Shown here: one piece after another, positions 55,312-64,000 of the stretch
Layout: each line of letters starts with the position of its first letter
Numbering within the stretch: the stretch's first letter is position 1
Source of the DNA: Paracoccaceae bacterium
GTDB taxonomy: Bacteria > Pseudomonadota > Alphaproteobacteria > Rhodobacterales > Rhodobacteraceae
DNA length: 64,000 bases
Direction: 5' to 3'
Assembly (NCBI GenBank): GCA_017510335.1
Contig: JAFWNM010000015.1
Location: 1 to 64,000 of the forward strand
Program-made: the position numbers and the translations under genes
The notes under the pieces: generated by a model
Database searches by the model: none
What the model saw: only the letters and a program-made list of their open reading frames with translations
Told to the model about the DNA's origin: nothing

Positions 55312-55315
55312 CTAG
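55233..55315 (-). repeat. Dispersed CTAG-bounded repeat, copy D (83 bp, one end truncated)
   Basis: It carries TTATTGATTTTGAA, CTCAAAACCAGTTCCCGGC and ends in GCCCTAG. CTAG at 55312-55315 contains the TAG stop codon of betA. Compared with copy A, about 25 outer bases on the other end are missing. Same orientation relative to the neighbouring gene as copies A and B. Confidence 0.75.
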
Positions 55316-56952
55316 CGCTGGGACATTTCCCAGTCAGGATGACTGCGCGGCGACAGGTTTTCAGAAGCAAGCCTGCGCCCCAGAATATGGTCGGCCATCT
55401 TTTCCCCCACCATGATGGAAGGTGCATTCAGGTTCCCGTTGGTGATGCGCGGAAAAACAGAACTGTCGGCCACCCGCAGGCCCTGAACCCCGATAACGCG
55501 CCCCTGCGGGTCAACAACCGCGCCGGGGTCATCTGCCCGGCCCATACGCGCCGTGCCGCAAGGGTGATAGGCACTTTCGACATGGTCGCGAATGAACGCA
55601 TCCAGTTGAGCATCCTCGACCAGATCGGCCCCTGGCTGGATTTCGCGGTCCAGATAGGGTTTGAACGCCGCCTGCCCCGTGATGTCACGCGTCAGGCGGA
55701 TGCAGCTGCGAAATTCCGACCAGTCATCAGGATGGCTCATGTAGTTGAAACACACGCGCGGGGCGTCTTGGGGGTGCGCGGAACGCAGGCGCACCCACCC
55801 CCGGCTTTTCGACCGCATCGGCCCCACATGGGTCTGGAATCCGTGCCCCTCGGCCACGGCCTTGCCGTCATAGCGCACTGCAATGGGCAGGAAATGATAC
55901 TGGATGTCGGGATAATCGACACCGGCGCGCGACCTGATAAAGGCACAGGCTTCAAACTGGTTCGACGCCCCCGGCCCCCTGCGCGTGAACAACCACCTTG
56001 CCCCCACCCATGCCTTGCCCGGCAGCGACCAGTATTTATAAAGCGTGATGGGCTGTGTGGCGGCATATTGTAAATACAGCTCCAGATGATCTTGCAGGTT
56101 TTGCCCGACACCGGCACGGTCCGCGCGCAGCGCAATGCCATGTTCCGCCAGATGGGCGGCAGGGCCAATGCCCGACAGCATCAGCAATTTCGGGGTGTTC
56201 AGGCTGGACGCGGCCAAAATAACCTCTGCGCGCGCCAGAAGACTGCGCCCATCTGTCAGCCTGACACCAGTTGCGCGGTTGTGGTCGTCAAACACCACCT
56301 GTGCCACTTCGGCACGCAACAGGCGCGCGTTGCCAGTTGCCAGCGCGGGGCGCAAATATGCATCGGCCGCCGACCAGCGCCGCCCCCGCCAGATCGTGGC
56401 CTCCATGGCGCCAAACCCTTCTTGGGCGGCCCCGTTGTAATCATCGGTCAGGGCATAGCCTGCCTGCGCACCGGCCTGGATAAAGGCATCGAATAACGGG
56501 TTTTCGCGCGTCCCGCGCGTGACATGCAATGGCCCGTCCGTCCCGCGCCAGGGCGACGGGGCCGGGCCGTGCCAGTGCTCCATGCGTTTGAAGTAGGGCA
56601 GCACATCGCTATAGCCCCAGCCGCTTGCGCCACTCTCGGCCCAATGGTCGAAATCGCGCGCATGACCGCGCACATAGACCATGCCATTAATGCTGGACGA
56701 CCCGCCAATGACCCGCCCGCGCGGGCAGGCCAGAACCCGCCCCCCCAGATGTGGTTCCGGTTCGGTGCGATAGCCCCAGTCATACCGGCGCATGTTCATC
56801 GGATAGGACAGCGCACCGGGCATACGGATGAAGGGGCCCGCATCACTGCCCCCCGCTTCGATGACCAGCACGCGATGGCCCGCCTCTGACAGCCGCAAGG
56901 CAACAGCGGACCCACCGGACCCGGCACCTACGATAATATAATCAGCCTCCAT
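55312..56952 (-). CDS. betA: Choline dehydrogenase (GMC family)
   Basis: BetA oxidises choline to betaine aldehyde at the membrane. The 546-aa protein has the FAD motif '[17 protein letters not shown]', GMC signature '[20 protein letters not shown]', '[14 protein letters not shown]' (second signature) and catalytic His region 'HPCGTARMG' plus '[16 protein letters not shown]'. The ATG is at 56952; a GTG just before is possible. It follows betB after an intrinsic terminator, so its expression may be set separately. Its stop codon lies in repeat copy D. Confidence 0.95.
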   Translation of the reverse strand: MEADYIIVGAGSGGSAVALRLSEAGHRVLVIEAGGSDAGPFIRMPGALSYPMNMRRYDWGYRTEPEPHLGGRVLACPRGRVIGGSSSINGMVYVRGHARDFDHWAESGASGWGYSDVLPYFKRMEHWHGPAPSPWRGTDGPLHVTRGTRENPLFDAFIQAGAQAGYALTDDYNGAAQEGFGAMEATIWRGRRWSAADAYLRPALATGNARLLRAEVAQVVFDDHNRATGVRLTDGRSLLARAEVILAASSLNTPKLLMLSGIGPAAHLAEHGIALRADRAGVGQNLQDHLELYLQYAATQPITLYKYWSLPGKAWVGARWLFTRRGPGASNQFEACAFIRSRAGVDYPDIQYHFLPIAVRYDGKAVAEGHGFQTHVGPMRSKSRGWVRLRSAHPQDAPRVCFNYMSHPDDWSEFRSCIRLTRDITGQAAFKPYLDREIQPGADLVEDAQLDAFIRDHVESAYHPCGTARMGRADDPGAVVDPQGRVIGVQGLRVADSSVFPRITNGNLNAPSIMVGEKMADHILGRRLASENLSPRSHPDWEMSQR

Positions 56953-57007
56953 CACGGCCTACCCCTACCCTAGCGGTTGCGCCCGCGCGCGCCTGCGCGC
57001 GCCAAGG

Positions 57008-57037
57008 AAAAAACAGTCGCGCGCCGTCAGGCGCGCG
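57008..57037 (-). terminator. Intrinsic terminator between betB and betA
   Basis: On the minus strand CGCGCGCC-TGAC-GGCGCGCG is followed by ACTGTTTTTT. It lies 28 bases after the betB stop and before betA, so it would reduce read-through into betA. Confidence 0.7.
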
Positions 57038-57064
57038 TCCGCAAGGTCAAGCCGGGTCAGGCGG

Positions 57065-58516
57065 TCAATAGGGGGCGTCGACATCGCCCAAACCCAGATA
57101 GACCGACTTGATGCGTGTGTAATGCTCCAGCGCCGCATGCCCGTTTTCGCGCCCCACGCCGCTGGCCTTTACCCCCCCGAAAGGCATTTCCACCGGGGTC
57201 AGGTTATAGGCATTCACCCAGACTGTGCCCGCCTGCATTGCGCCCGCGACACGGTGCGCGCGCGCCAGATCGCGGGTGAACACCCCGGCGGCCAGGCCAT
57301 ATTCGGTTGCATTGGCGCGCGCGACCACATCGGTTTCCCCGTTGAAATCCAGAACCGACATCACGGGGCCAAAAATTTCCTGCTGCGCCAGCGCCATGTC
57401 ATCGCGCACATCTGCAAAAACAGTCGGTTGCACGAAACAGCCGCTTGTTCCGTGGCGTGCGCCGCCACAGACCAGCCGCGCACCATCTTTGACACCGCGC
57501 GCAATATGGCCCAGCACCTTGTCCATCTGCGCTTCAGACACAAGCGGGCCCATCTGTGTCTGTGGGTCCAGTGGGTCGCCCAGCCTGATCTGGCGGGTGC
57601 GCACGACCAGCCGGTCCAGAAATTCCGCCTTGATACGCTGGTGCACGAAGACCCGCGTGCCGTTGGAACAGATTTGCCCCGCCGAATAGAAATTGCCCAA
57701 AATGGCCGCGCTGACCGCGTTTTCCACATCGGCATCGTCGAAAATGATCAACGGTGATTTGCCGCCCAGTTCCATGGTTACGGCACGAATACCTTGCGCA
57801 GCCGCAGCATAGACCTTGCGCCCTGTGGGCACAGACCCCGTCAGCGACACTTTGGCCACGCGCGCGTCGCTGGCCAGCGCTGCCCCCACAGCACCGCGCC
57901 CCTGCACCACATTGAACAGCCCTGCAGGCAAGCCCGCCTCTTGCAGGATTTCGGCCAGCGCCAGCGCGCTCAGCGGGGTCAGTTCTGAGGGCTTGAACAC
58001 CATTGCATTGCCAAATGCCAGCGCGGGCGCGGCTTTCCAGCAGGCAATCTGGATGGGGTAATTCCACGCCCCGATCCCCGCGCAAACCCCCAGCGCCTCG
58101 CGCAGGGTATAGGCCATGTCGCGGCCCAGCGGAATGGTCTGGCCTGTGACCGTGGGCGCGAAACCCGCGAAATATTCAAACGCATCCGCGCCCGATGCCG
58201 CATCTGCGACCAGTGTTTCCTGCAGGGGTTTGCCTGTGTCCTGCGTTTCCAGCACTGACAATTCCTGGTTGCGCGCGCGCAATATCATTGCTGCGCGGTG
58301 CAGAATACGCCCGCGCTCCACTGGTGGCAGTGCGGCCCATGCCGGTTGTGCATCGCGCGCCGCGTCCAGGGCGCGCGACATGATGTCGGGTGTCGCCTCG
58401 TGCAGGCGCGCGATCACCGCGCCAGTGGCAGGATGGGTGCTGTCGAATGCCGCGCCGCGCGTGTCCTCGACGAAGTCGCCGGCAATGAAATGGCTGGCTT
58501 TGGGCTGTGCGTTCAT
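57065..58516 (-). CDS. betB: Betaine aldehyde dehydrogenase
   Basis: BetB oxidises betaine aldehyde to glycine betaine with NAD(P). The 483-aa protein carries '[14 protein letters not shown]' (cofactor), '[14 protein letters not shown]' (catalytic Glu) and '[16 protein letters not shown]' (catalytic Cys), typical of the betaine-aldehyde branch of aldehyde dehydrogenases. Its ATG overlaps the betI stop in ATGA (58513-58516). Confidence 0.95.
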   Translation of the reverse strand: MNAQPKASHFIAGDFVEDTRGAAFDSTHPATGAVIARLHEATPDIMSRALDAARDAQPAWAALPPVERGRILHRAAMILRARNQELSVLETQDTGKPLQETLVADAASGADAFEYFAGFAPTVTGQTIPLGRDMAYTLREALGVCAGIGAWNYPIQIACWKAAPALAFGNAMVFKPSELTPLSALALAEILQEAGLPAGLFNVVQGRGAVGAALASDARVAKVSLTGSVPTGRKVYAAAAQGIRAVTMELGGKSPLIIFDDADVENAVSAAILGNFYSAGQICSNGTRVFVHQRIKAEFLDRLVVRTRQIRLGDPLDPQTQMGPLVSEAQMDKVLGHIARGVKDGARLVCGGARHGTSGCFVQPTVFADVRDDMALAQQEIFGPVMSVLDFNGETDVVARANATEYGLAAGVFTRDLARAHRVAGAMQAGTVWVNAYNLTPVEMPFGGVKASGVGRENGHAALEHYTRIKSVYLGLGDVDAPY

Positions 58517-59097
58517 TCTGTCCTCCTGCTCAAGGCGGCCTGCAGCCAGCTTGTGACCTGTTGTTCGGCGCGTGTGCCGTTGGGTTCGCCCGTGCCCAGC
58601 GCCTCGCGCAGATAAACGCCGTCAATCATGGCCGCCGCGCCTTCTGCCAGATCGGCGGCGCGCGCGCCCGCAATCGGACGCAGCGCATGGCGCAGATTGC
58701 TGCGCAAGCGTTGCTGGTAGATGCGCAGCAGGCGCGCGGCCTGCGCGTTGCGCTGCGCCATCACATAGAAATTCAGCCATGCCGAAACCGCATCACGGCG
58801 AAAATTGCTGCCACTGAAGGACACGCGGACCAGCGCTTGCAAGCGCTGTTCCGGCCCGCGCGCCATGACCAGCGCGCCGCGCATTTCCGCGCCATAAACC
58901 GCCAGAATATGGCGCATGGCCGCAAGAAACATCTGTTCCTTGGACCCGAAATAATGATGCGCCAGCGCCGACGACATGCCCGCACGCCGTGCTATGCGGC
59001 TTACTGTCACCTCTAATGCGCCGGTTGCGCCAATCTCGGCAATTGCTGCCTTGATCAGCGCGTCCCGCCTGATAGGTTCCATTCCAAGCTTCGGCAT
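58513..59097 (-). CDS. betI: Choline-responsive TetR-type repressor BetI
   Basis: A TetR HTH at the N-terminus ('[20 protein letters not shown]') and a C-terminal domain with '[12 protein letters not shown]' match BetI (194 aa). BetI represses choline uptake and oxidation genes and is released by choline. It heads betI-betB-betA, divergent from choXWV, and a perfect palindrome lies between (59159-59174). AGGA precedes the ATG by about 7 bases. Confidence 0.94.
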   Translation of the reverse strand: MPKLGMEPIRRDALIKAAIAEIGATGALEVTVSRIARRAGMSSALAHHYFGSKEQMFLAAMRHILAVYGAEMRGALVMARGPEQRLQALVRVSFSGSNFRRDAVSAWLNFYVMAQRNAQAARLLRIYQQRLRSNLRHALRPIAGARAADLAEGAAAMIDGVYLREALGTGEPNGTRAEQQVTSWLQAALSRRTE

Positions 59098-59158
59098 GGT
59101 CGCGTCCTGTAGCCTTTGTTCATGATTTCTGGTTGCAAGATGACTAGCTGATTGTTTA

Positions 59159-59174
59159 TTGATTGGTCAATCAA
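59159..59174. promoter_or_regulatory. Probable BetI operator
   Basis: TTGATTG-GT-CAATCAA is a perfect 7-2-7 palindrome in the betI-choX intergenic region. ATTGATTG with an inverted CAAT-type half resembles the BetI site described for E. coli. Position fits control of both divergent units. Confidence 0.75.
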
Positions 59175-59201
59175 GAAAAAACAGAACCGGGAGAACTGCC
59201 T

Positions 59202-60128
59202 ATGACCCTTCGTCTGACATCCTTTGCCGCTGCCGCAACGCTGGCCGCAGCACCCGCATTCGCCACCTGCGAACAGATCACCTTTTCCGATGTGGGCTGG
59301 ACCGACATCACCGCCACCACCGCTGTTGCAACCACGCTTCTGGACGCGCTTGGGTATGATACCACCACCTTGGTTCTGTCGGTGCCGGTTACCTATACAT
59401 CCATGGCCAATGGCGATGTGGATGTGTTTCTTGGCAACTGGATGCCCACCATGGAAGCCGACATCGCCCCCTACCGCGACGCGGGCAGCGTGGACACAGT
59501 GCGCCGCAACCTGACCGGGGCGAAATACACGCTGGCCACCAATGCCGCCGGTGCAGCGCTTGGCATTTCCGGTTTCGCGGATATTGCCGCGCAGGCCGAG
59601 GCGCTTGAAAACCGCATCTATGGTATTGAGCCGGGCAATGACGGCAACCGCCTGATTCTGGACATGATCGAAGCCGGTGCTTTCGGCCTGTCCGGGTTCG
59701 AGGTTGTCGAAAGCTCCGAACAGGGCATGCTGGCGCAGGTGGCCCGCGCCGACCGTCGCGGTGAACCTGTCGTCTTTCTGGGATGGGAACCCCACCCGAT
59801 GAATTCCAATTTCGACCTGACCTATCTGGCGGGGGGGGATGACTGGTTCGGGCCGGATTTTGGCTTCGCGGAAGTCTATACCAACACCCGCGCCGGACTG
59901 GGTGCAGAGTGCCCCAATCTGGGACAGTTCCTGAACAATCTTGAATTCACGCTGGACCTGGAAAATGAAATCATGGGCGCGATCCTCAACGACGGCACCC
60001 TGCCCGAAGATGCGGCGCGTGCATGGCTGTCGGCCAACCGTGATGCACTTGCCCCATGGCTGGACGGGGTGACCACCCGTGACGGCGACGACGCGCTGGC
60101 GGCTGTGCTGTCCGCGCTTGACGGCTAA
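59202..60128 (+). CDS. choX: Choline ABC transporter periplasmic substrate-binding protein
   Basis: A signal peptide (about 1-21, 'LAAAPAFA') precedes an OpuAC/ProX-like protein. Residues equivalent to the choline-binding aromatic box of S. meliloti ChoX are present: Trp33 and Asp35 in 'DVGWTDITATT', Trp80 in 'DVFLGNWMPTME' and the Trp in 'VVFLGWEPHPMN'. This and the bet neighbours favour choline over betaine. GGGAG lies about 9 bases before the ATG at 59202. A stem-loop follows before choW. Confidence 0.93.
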   Translation: MTLRLTSFAAAATLAAAPAFATCEQITFSDVGWTDITATTAVATTLLDALGYDTTTLVLSVPVTYTSMANGDVDVFLGNWMPTMEADIAPYRDAGSVDTVRRNLTGAKYTLATNAAGAALGISGFADIAAQAEALENRIYGIEPGNDGNRLILDMIEAGAFGLSGFEVVESSEQGMLAQVARADRRGEPVVFLGWEPHPMNSNFDLTYLAGGDDWFGPDFGFAEVYTNTRAGLGAECPNLGQFLNNLEFTLDLENEIMGAILNDGTLPEDAARAWLSANRDALAPWLDGVTTRDGDDALAAVLSALDG

Positions 60129-60172
60129 CCCGCCCTTGACCTGCCGCGCCGGACCATGTCCGGGGCCAACGC

Positions 60173-60198
60173 GCGCCGGGTCTGACCCGGCGCCTTTT
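60173..60198 (+). terminator. Attenuator-type stem-loop between choX and choW
   Basis: A perfect 9-bp stem (GCGCCGGGT / ACCCGGCGC) with a 3-base loop followed by CTTTT. Located 44 bases after choX and 20 bases before choW, it probably lowers permease expression relative to the binding protein. Confidence 0.65.
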
Positions 60199-60218
60199 GC
60201 CAGAACTGGAGCAGATGC

Positions 60219-61070
60219 GTGTCAGATACTCTAACAACCCTGCTGACCGACATGAAACTTCCTGTCGGGCGCAGCATCGCAGCGGGGTTTGACTGGCTTC
60301 AGGATACGTTCATCACGGCCTTTGACGGGCTGGAAGCGGCGCTGCGCAGCGTGATCGGGCTGTTGGCCACAATGCTGCAAACCCCCCATCCTTTCGCCGT
60401 GATCGCGGGGTTTTGCGCTGTCACATGGGTTTTGCAACGCAGGTCTGTTCCGGTGCTGATTGTGGCGGCCTGTGCGCTGTTTGCACTCAATCAGGGCTAT
60501 TGGGTGCTGACCATGCAGACGCTGACACTGGTTCTGGCATCGTGCATTGTGTGCATGGGGGTGGGCGTGCCACTGGGCATTTATTCCGCCCATCACCCGC
60601 GCTTTTACCGCGCCTTGACGCCGGTTCTGGACCTGATGCAAACCTTGCCGGTGTTTGTGTATCTGATACCCGTTCTGGTGCTGTTCGGGCTGGGCATGGT
60701 GCCGGGGCTGGTGGCCACTGTCATTTTCGCCATGCCCGCCGCCATCCGGTTGACGGAACTGGGCATCCGCTCCACCCCCAAAGCACTGACCGAGGCCGCG
60801 ACCGCCTTTGGCGCGACCACAGGCCAGCGCATCCGCAAGGTGGAATTGCCCTATGCGTTTCCCCAAATCATGGCCGGACTGAACCAGACCATCATGCTGT
60901 CGCTGTCCATGGTGGTGATTGCGGGGCTGGTGGGTGCGCCGGGGCTTGGGGTTCCCATCGTGCGCGCGTTGAACACAGTCAATGCCGCGCTGGGGTTCGA
61001 AGCGGGCGCGGTCATTGTGACAGTCGCCATCATGCTGGACCGCATGCTGCGCGTGGAGGTGAAACAATGA
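60219..61070 (+). CDS. choW: Choline ABC transporter permease
   Basis: The 283-aa protein has six or more membrane segments and the permease loop 'EAATAFGATTGQRIRKVELP'. 'LMQTLPVFVYLIPVLVLFG' is typical of the glycine betaine/proline/choline class (ProW/ChoW). The start is a GTG at 60219 with GGAG about 7 bases upstream. It overlaps choV by four bases (ATGA, 61067-61070). Confidence 0.94.
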   Translation: MSDTLTTLLTDMKLPVGRSIAAGFDWLQDTFITAFDGLEAALRSVIGLLATMLQTPHPFAVIAGFCAVTWVLQRRSVPVLIVAACALFALNQGYWVLTMQTLTLVLASCIVCMGVGVPLGIYSAHHPRFYRALTPVLDLMQTLPVFVYLIPVLVLFGLGMVPGLVATVIFAMPAAIRLTELGIRSTPKALTEAATAFGATTGQRIRKVELPYAFPQIMAGLNQTIMLSLSMVVIAGLVGAPGLGVPIVRALNTVNAALGFEAGAVIVTVAIMLDRMLRVEVKQ

Positions 61071-62107
61071 CCGACCCCGCCATCCGGTTTCGCAACGTCT
61101 CCATTGTGTTCGGCAAGAACCCCTACAAGGCCATTCCCCTGATGGAAACCGGCCAAAGCCGCGATGACATCAAGCGCGCCACAGGGCAGGTTCTGGGGGT
61201 GCATGACTGCACGCTGGATGTCGGGCATGGCGAAATCGTTGTTCTGATGGGGCTGTCGGGGTCCGGCAAGTCCACATTGCTGCGCGCGGTCAACGGGTTG
61301 AACCCCATTGTTCAGGGCGATGTGCTGGTTCATGACGGATCAGGCCTTGTCAGTGTGCCAAAGGCGGGCAGCGCCACATTGCGCCGGTTGCGCAGGCGCT
61401 GTGTGGCGATGGTTTTTCAGCAATTCGGCCTGCTGCCCTGGCGCAGCGTGCGCGAAAATGTGGGCTTCGGGCTGGAACTTGCGGGCGTGGCGCGGCGCGA
61501 CAGACGCGACAAGGTGGCCCAGCAACTGGAACTTGTGGGCCTGTCGCAATGGGCGGATCAGCCTGTCAGCGCCTTGTCAGGCGGCATGCAGCAGCGCGTA
61601 GGGCTGGCGCGCGCGTTCGCCACGGATGCGCCCATCTTGCTGATGGACGAACCGTTTTCCGCGCTGGACCCGCTAATTCGCACCAGATTGCAGGATGAAT
61701 TGCTGGAATTGCAGCAGCGCCTGAAACGCACCATCGTGTTTGTCAGCCATGACCTGGACGAGGCCTTCAAGCTGGGCAACCGCATTGCCATTCTTGATGG
61801 CGGGCGCATCATCCAGTCGGGCACGCCTGCGCAAATCTATGCACGCCCTGCCACGCCCTATGTTGCTGATTTTGTGGCCAATATGAACCCGCTGCAAGTG
61901 TTGTGCGCGCGCGATGCACTGGCGCTGTCAAACACGCCTGCCGCCAGCGGCACCATTGATGCCGCGCTGCCCATCCGGCAGGTCATGGACCGGATGGACA
62001 CCCGCACCACCTGCCTTGAAGTTACCGAAAACGGGCGCAGTCTGGGGTTCGTGACCCCGCAATCCGTGCTGGCCGCCCTGTCCGCGCGCCACGGGGGCAC
62101 ATCCTGA
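61067..62107 (+). CDS. choV: Choline ABC transporter ATP-binding protein
   Basis: Walker A 'GLSGSGKST', Q-loop 'MVFQQFGLLPWRSV', signature 'LSGGMQQRVGLARAFA', Walker B 'ILLMDEPFSALDPL' and switch His in 'IVFVSHDLDEA' are present. The N-terminal 'FRNVSIVFGKNPYKAIPLME' is typical of the ProV/ChoV/OpuAA group. The C-terminus (about 290-346) is a short CBS-like remnant. 346 aa is normal for ChoV. Confidence 0.94.
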   Translation: MTDPAIRFRNVSIVFGKNPYKAIPLMETGQSRDDIKRATGQVLGVHDCTLDVGHGEIVVLMGLSGSGKSTLLRAVNGLNPIVQGDVLVHDGSGLVSVPKAGSATLRRLRRRCVAMVFQQFGLLPWRSVRENVGFGLELAGVARRDRRDKVAQQLELVGLSQWADQPVSALSGGMQQRVGLARAFATDAPILLMDEPFSALDPLIRTRLQDELLELQQRLKRTIVFVSHDLDEAFKLGNRIAILDGGRIIQSGTPAQIYARPATPYVADFVANMNPLQVLCARDALALSNTPAASGTIDAALPIRQVMDRMDTRTTCLEVTENGRSLGFVTPQSVLAALSARHGGTS

Positions 62108-62195
62108 CGGGAACGCGCGGGAAAATGCGCCAGTGCGGGCGTGGTCCAAGCGTGAATGCCCCATCACGCCCCCCCGAACCCAAGGTAACGCTGCG

Positions 62196-63050
62196 CTAGC
62201 CCGCTTGCCCTATGCGAAACACACACCCGTCACTGGGCAGTTCCGGCAAGCTTGCGCACAGGCCACGCGCGACCAGCCATGACGCCAGCACCTTTGGCAC
62301 ATAATCGCGGGTTTCCGCAAACGGGGGCACACCGGAATTGCGCCGCACGGCCCCTTCGCCAGCATTATAGCCCGCCAGCGCCAGCACGATGTCATTGTCG
62401 AAATGGCGCAGCAGCCAATCCAGATAGGCCACACCACCACGAATATTCTGGCCCGTATCGAACGCATCACTTACCGAAAACCGCGCCGCTGTGGCGGGGA
62501 TCAGCTGCATCAGCCCCTGGGCACCAGCATGGCTTATGGCATCCGCGCGGCCAGCCGATTCGACCGCGATCACGGCCAGCACCAGCGCGGGGGATATGTT
62601 CGTGCCCACTGTGGCGCGAAGGATATCGGGCCCATAGGCCTGCGCCAGTTCCTGCAGGAACTGCAAGCGCGGCACTGGCACATCGCGCCCGTCCGGCGGG
62701 GTGTTCAGCGCGGTCATGGCCGACAGGAAACGCCCCGAACCATCCTCCAGCGCGGGCGACACCCTGTCCCAGAACCAAGCCAGACTGGACGGCGGCGCAG
62801 GGGTCTGGCCACCGGGCACGGGGCGCGCTAGGGTTTGCGGGCTGGGGCGCGCGGCCATGAATCTGGCCTGTTCTTCAGGGTCGATCTGCACTGTAATGCG
62901 TGGCCCCGCTGTCTGGCCCGGAACCACCCGCCGAAAGGTGAAATCCCCGTCTTGTGCGCCCCCCGCATGTGGCACCACAGCCAGCACCGCCCCGAACACC
63001 AAGGGTGCGGCCCATGCGGCCTTGCGGCGGTGCGGCGCGATTTTCGACAT
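62196..63050 (-). CDS. Lytic transglycosylase (SLT domain), 284 aa
   Basis: A signal peptide (about 1-32) precedes a linker and an SLT goose-lysozyme-type domain with 'VLAVIAVESAGRADAISHAG' (catalytic Glu), 'AQGLMQLIPATAARFSV' and 'LALAGYNAGEGAVRRNSG'. These enzymes cut peptidoglycan strands to 1,6-anhydromuropeptides in the periplasm. It is divergent from the Flp pilin gene, and could open the wall for pilus or flagellar structures; that link is inference from position. Confidence 0.92.
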   Translation of the reverse strand: MSKIAPHRRKAAWAAPLVFGAVLAVVPHAGGAQDGDFTFRRVVPGQTAGPRITVQIDPEEQARFMAARPSPQTLARPVPGGQTPAPPSSLAWFWDRVSPALEDGSGRFLSAMTALNTPPDGRDVPVPRLQFLQELAQAYGPDILRATVGTNISPALVLAVIAVESAGRADAISHAGAQGLMQLIPATAARFSVSDAFDTGQNIRGGVAYLDWLLRHFDNDIVLALAGYNAGEGAVRRNSGVPPFAETRDYVPKVLASWLVARGLCASLPELPSDGCVFRIGQAG

Positions 63051-63153
63051 TGGGTTAACTGCTCATTTAGATATTCGCGTGAATATGACGACAAGGCCGG
63101 TTTTGCACCAGCCCCTGATGATGTGTTCTGCCTATCATAGGTCCCAAAGGGGA

Positions 63154-63168
63154 TTAAGGAAAAACTAA
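63154..63168. promoter_or_regulatory. Possible CtrA site upstream of the pilin gene
   Basis: TTAA-N7-CTAA, one base off the CtrA consensus TTAA-N7-TTAA, lies about 150 bases before the pilin start. In Caulobacter the pilin gene is CtrA-activated. Weak because only a single mismatched motif is seen. Confidence 0.3.
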
Positions 63169-63317
63169 GAAAATTCGCCATGCGCGAAAATCGTACCTTT
63201 TTTGCCCAAATCAGAACACGATTCACTGGCTTATTCAGCCTCAGCCAAGCGGTGAACAAAACATGGTCTGAGTAACCGGTTCGGCAGAGTAGCAAACGTA
63301 AAACCTGGAGAGTAAAA

Positions 63318-63548
63318 ATGAAATTGTTCGCAAACATCAAATCCTTCGCCGCAGACGAATCTGGTGCTGTCACTGTCGATTGGGTTGTTCTGACCGCCGC
63401 TATCGTTGGCCTTGGCATTGCTGTTATCGCCTCTGTTCAGGGCGGTGTGAACAGCCTGGCAAACTCGATTTCCAGCGCAGTTTCCGGCACCTCCGTTGGC
63501 ACAACGCCCGGCGCGGCCCCTGTTCCTGCCGAAGAACCCGAAACCTGA
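63318..63548 (+). CDS. Flp-type (type IVb) pilin, 76 aa
   Basis: A short basic leader 'MKLFANIKSFAADESG' ends before 'AVTVDWVVLTAAIVGLGIAV', a hydrophobic N-terminal pilin helix. The Flp prepilin cleavage pattern is G/XXXXEY; here the residue five after the Gly is Asp in 'GAVTVDWV' rather than Glu, a variant I associate with Rhodobacterales pilins. GGAG lies 7 bases before the ATG. cpaB starts 237 bases downstream, so this is the start of a Tad locus. Confidence 0.8.
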   Translation: MKLFANIKSFAADESGAVTVDWVVLTAAIVGLGIAVIASVQGGVNSLANSISSAVSGTSVGTTPGAAPVPAEEPET

Positions 63549-63598
63549 TCTCAAACCTGGCACCGCGCTGTCTAGCGCGTGACCAGACAAAGATGAAA

Positions 63599-63632
63599 GC
63601 GGCAGGGGCACAGGCACCCTGCCGCCTTGTTC
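63599..63632 (+). terminator. Terminator-like hairpin after the pilin gene
   Basis: A 9-bp stem (GCGGCAGGG / CCCTGCCGC) with a 9-base loop followed by CTTGTTC, a weak T-tract. Located 51 bases after the pilin stop, it would favour high pilin expression with less read-through to cpaB. Confidence 0.5.
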
Positions 63633-63784
63633 AGTTATAGCGCCACATTGAACGCGCGCGCAGCGCCCCCCCCTGCGCAAACTTGCCACAGTCGGGCCAA
63701 CAAGGTGCCGCAGCTTTGTGGACGGGTTCTTTGTAACGGTAAACACCCCCAACCGGGGTCATCGTAAACGTAAGGAAACACGCC

Positions 63785-64000
63785 ATGCGCCTTTTATTTG
63801 CAGCAGTTCTTCTGGCAGGGCTTGGGCTTGCAGGCTTTGCTGTCTATCAAACCCAGCAATATGTTGGCCAGATGGAACGCGAACTGGTCGCGGCCCGGTC
63901 CGCGCAGGTCACTTCAGGCCCCGAAACTGTGGATGTCTATCTGACGCGGCGCGATTTGCGCTATGGCGAGCGTATGACCCCCGCGGACCTGATCACCGCC
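63785..64000 (+). CDS. cpaB: Flp pilus assembly protein CpaB, N-terminal part (runs off the window)
   Basis: 72 codons are visible: one membrane anchor ('LLFAAVLLAGLGLAGFAVY') followed by 'VDVYLTRRDLRYGERMTPAD', the start of the SAF/RcpC domain of CpaB, which helps the CpaC secretin in Tad pili. AAGGA precedes the ATG at 63785. The rest lies beyond the window. Confidence 0.85.
   Translation, partial: MRLLFAAVLLAGLGLAGFAVYQTQQYVGQMERELVAARSAQVTSGPETVDVYLTRRDLRYGERMTPADLITA

Overview
The window is about 60% G+C or higher and carries gene families and neighbourhoods typical of Rhodobacterales (Rhodobacter/Roseobacter group, Alphaproteobacteria). The main evidence is a (2S)-methylsuccinyl-CoA dehydrogenase of the ethylmalonyl-CoA pathway, separate rpoD and rpoH genes, an aa3-type ctaD preceded by an FnrL-type box, FlaF/FlbT flagellin regulation, a betIBA-choXWV choline module and a Tad pilus locus. 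The genus cannot be fixed from sequence alone. Almost all of it is core chromosome; I see no prophage, insertion sequence, CRISPR array or rRNA operon.

Layout. 1-4300: the tail of a family III CoA-transferase, an outer-membrane beta-barrel protein, a YqaA/DedA-like membrane protein, a TauE/SafE exporter and mcd. 4640-17570 (all minus): rsmB, a heparinase II/III-like protein, purH, lspA, a DUF3035 lipoprotein, an M16 peptidase pair, mutL, rmuC and a photolyase-like flavoprotein whose domains appear to be in swapped order. 17600-20800: an SDHAF4-like protein, rpoH, rluD and a small membrane protein whose start codon overlaps that of rluD. 20814-23270: an A+T-rich patch with an unrecognised coiled-coil/acidic protein, an orphan receiver-domain protein and an XRE regulator. 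23270-32010: rpoD, dnaG, a Tat-type MsrB with a TerB-like protein, glutamate dehydrogenase, a TetR regulator, a small lipoprotein and a DUF3445 haem protein. 32140-36700: a polyamine-type ABC transporter. 36957-45570: tRNA-Leu(GAG), a peptidoglycan-binding exported protein, lipB, ctaD, a DUF2244 protein, an amidase, an Excalibur-type lipoprotein and gatCA. 45690-54840: cysD-cysNC and a flagellar block (DUF1217, flbT, flaF, flagellin, FlgN-like, FlgJ-like, fliK, flgD). 55310-62110: betA, betB, betI and divergently choX, choW, choV. 62190-64000: a lytic transglycosylase, a Flp-type pilin and the start of cpaB.

How it works together. The bet/cho module takes up choline and oxidises it to glycine betaine; a perfect palindrome between betI and choX is the likely BetI operator. 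Stem-loops after betB, after choX and after the polyamine-binding gene probably set expression ratios inside the ABC and bet units. The flagellar block couples filament synthesis (flagellin) to its post-transcriptional regulators FlaF and FlbT.

Most worth a second look: (1) a dispersed element of about 108 bp present four times (219-326, 31039-31147, 42096-42151, 55233-55315), in every case supplying the TAG stop codon of the adjacent gene; (2) a second dispersed repeat at 4.4 kb and 18 kb, next to a C14 tract; (3) the photolyase-like protein with apparently permuted domains; (4) the A+T-rich patch with an orphan acidic protein; (5) a perfect FnrL-type box before ctaD.
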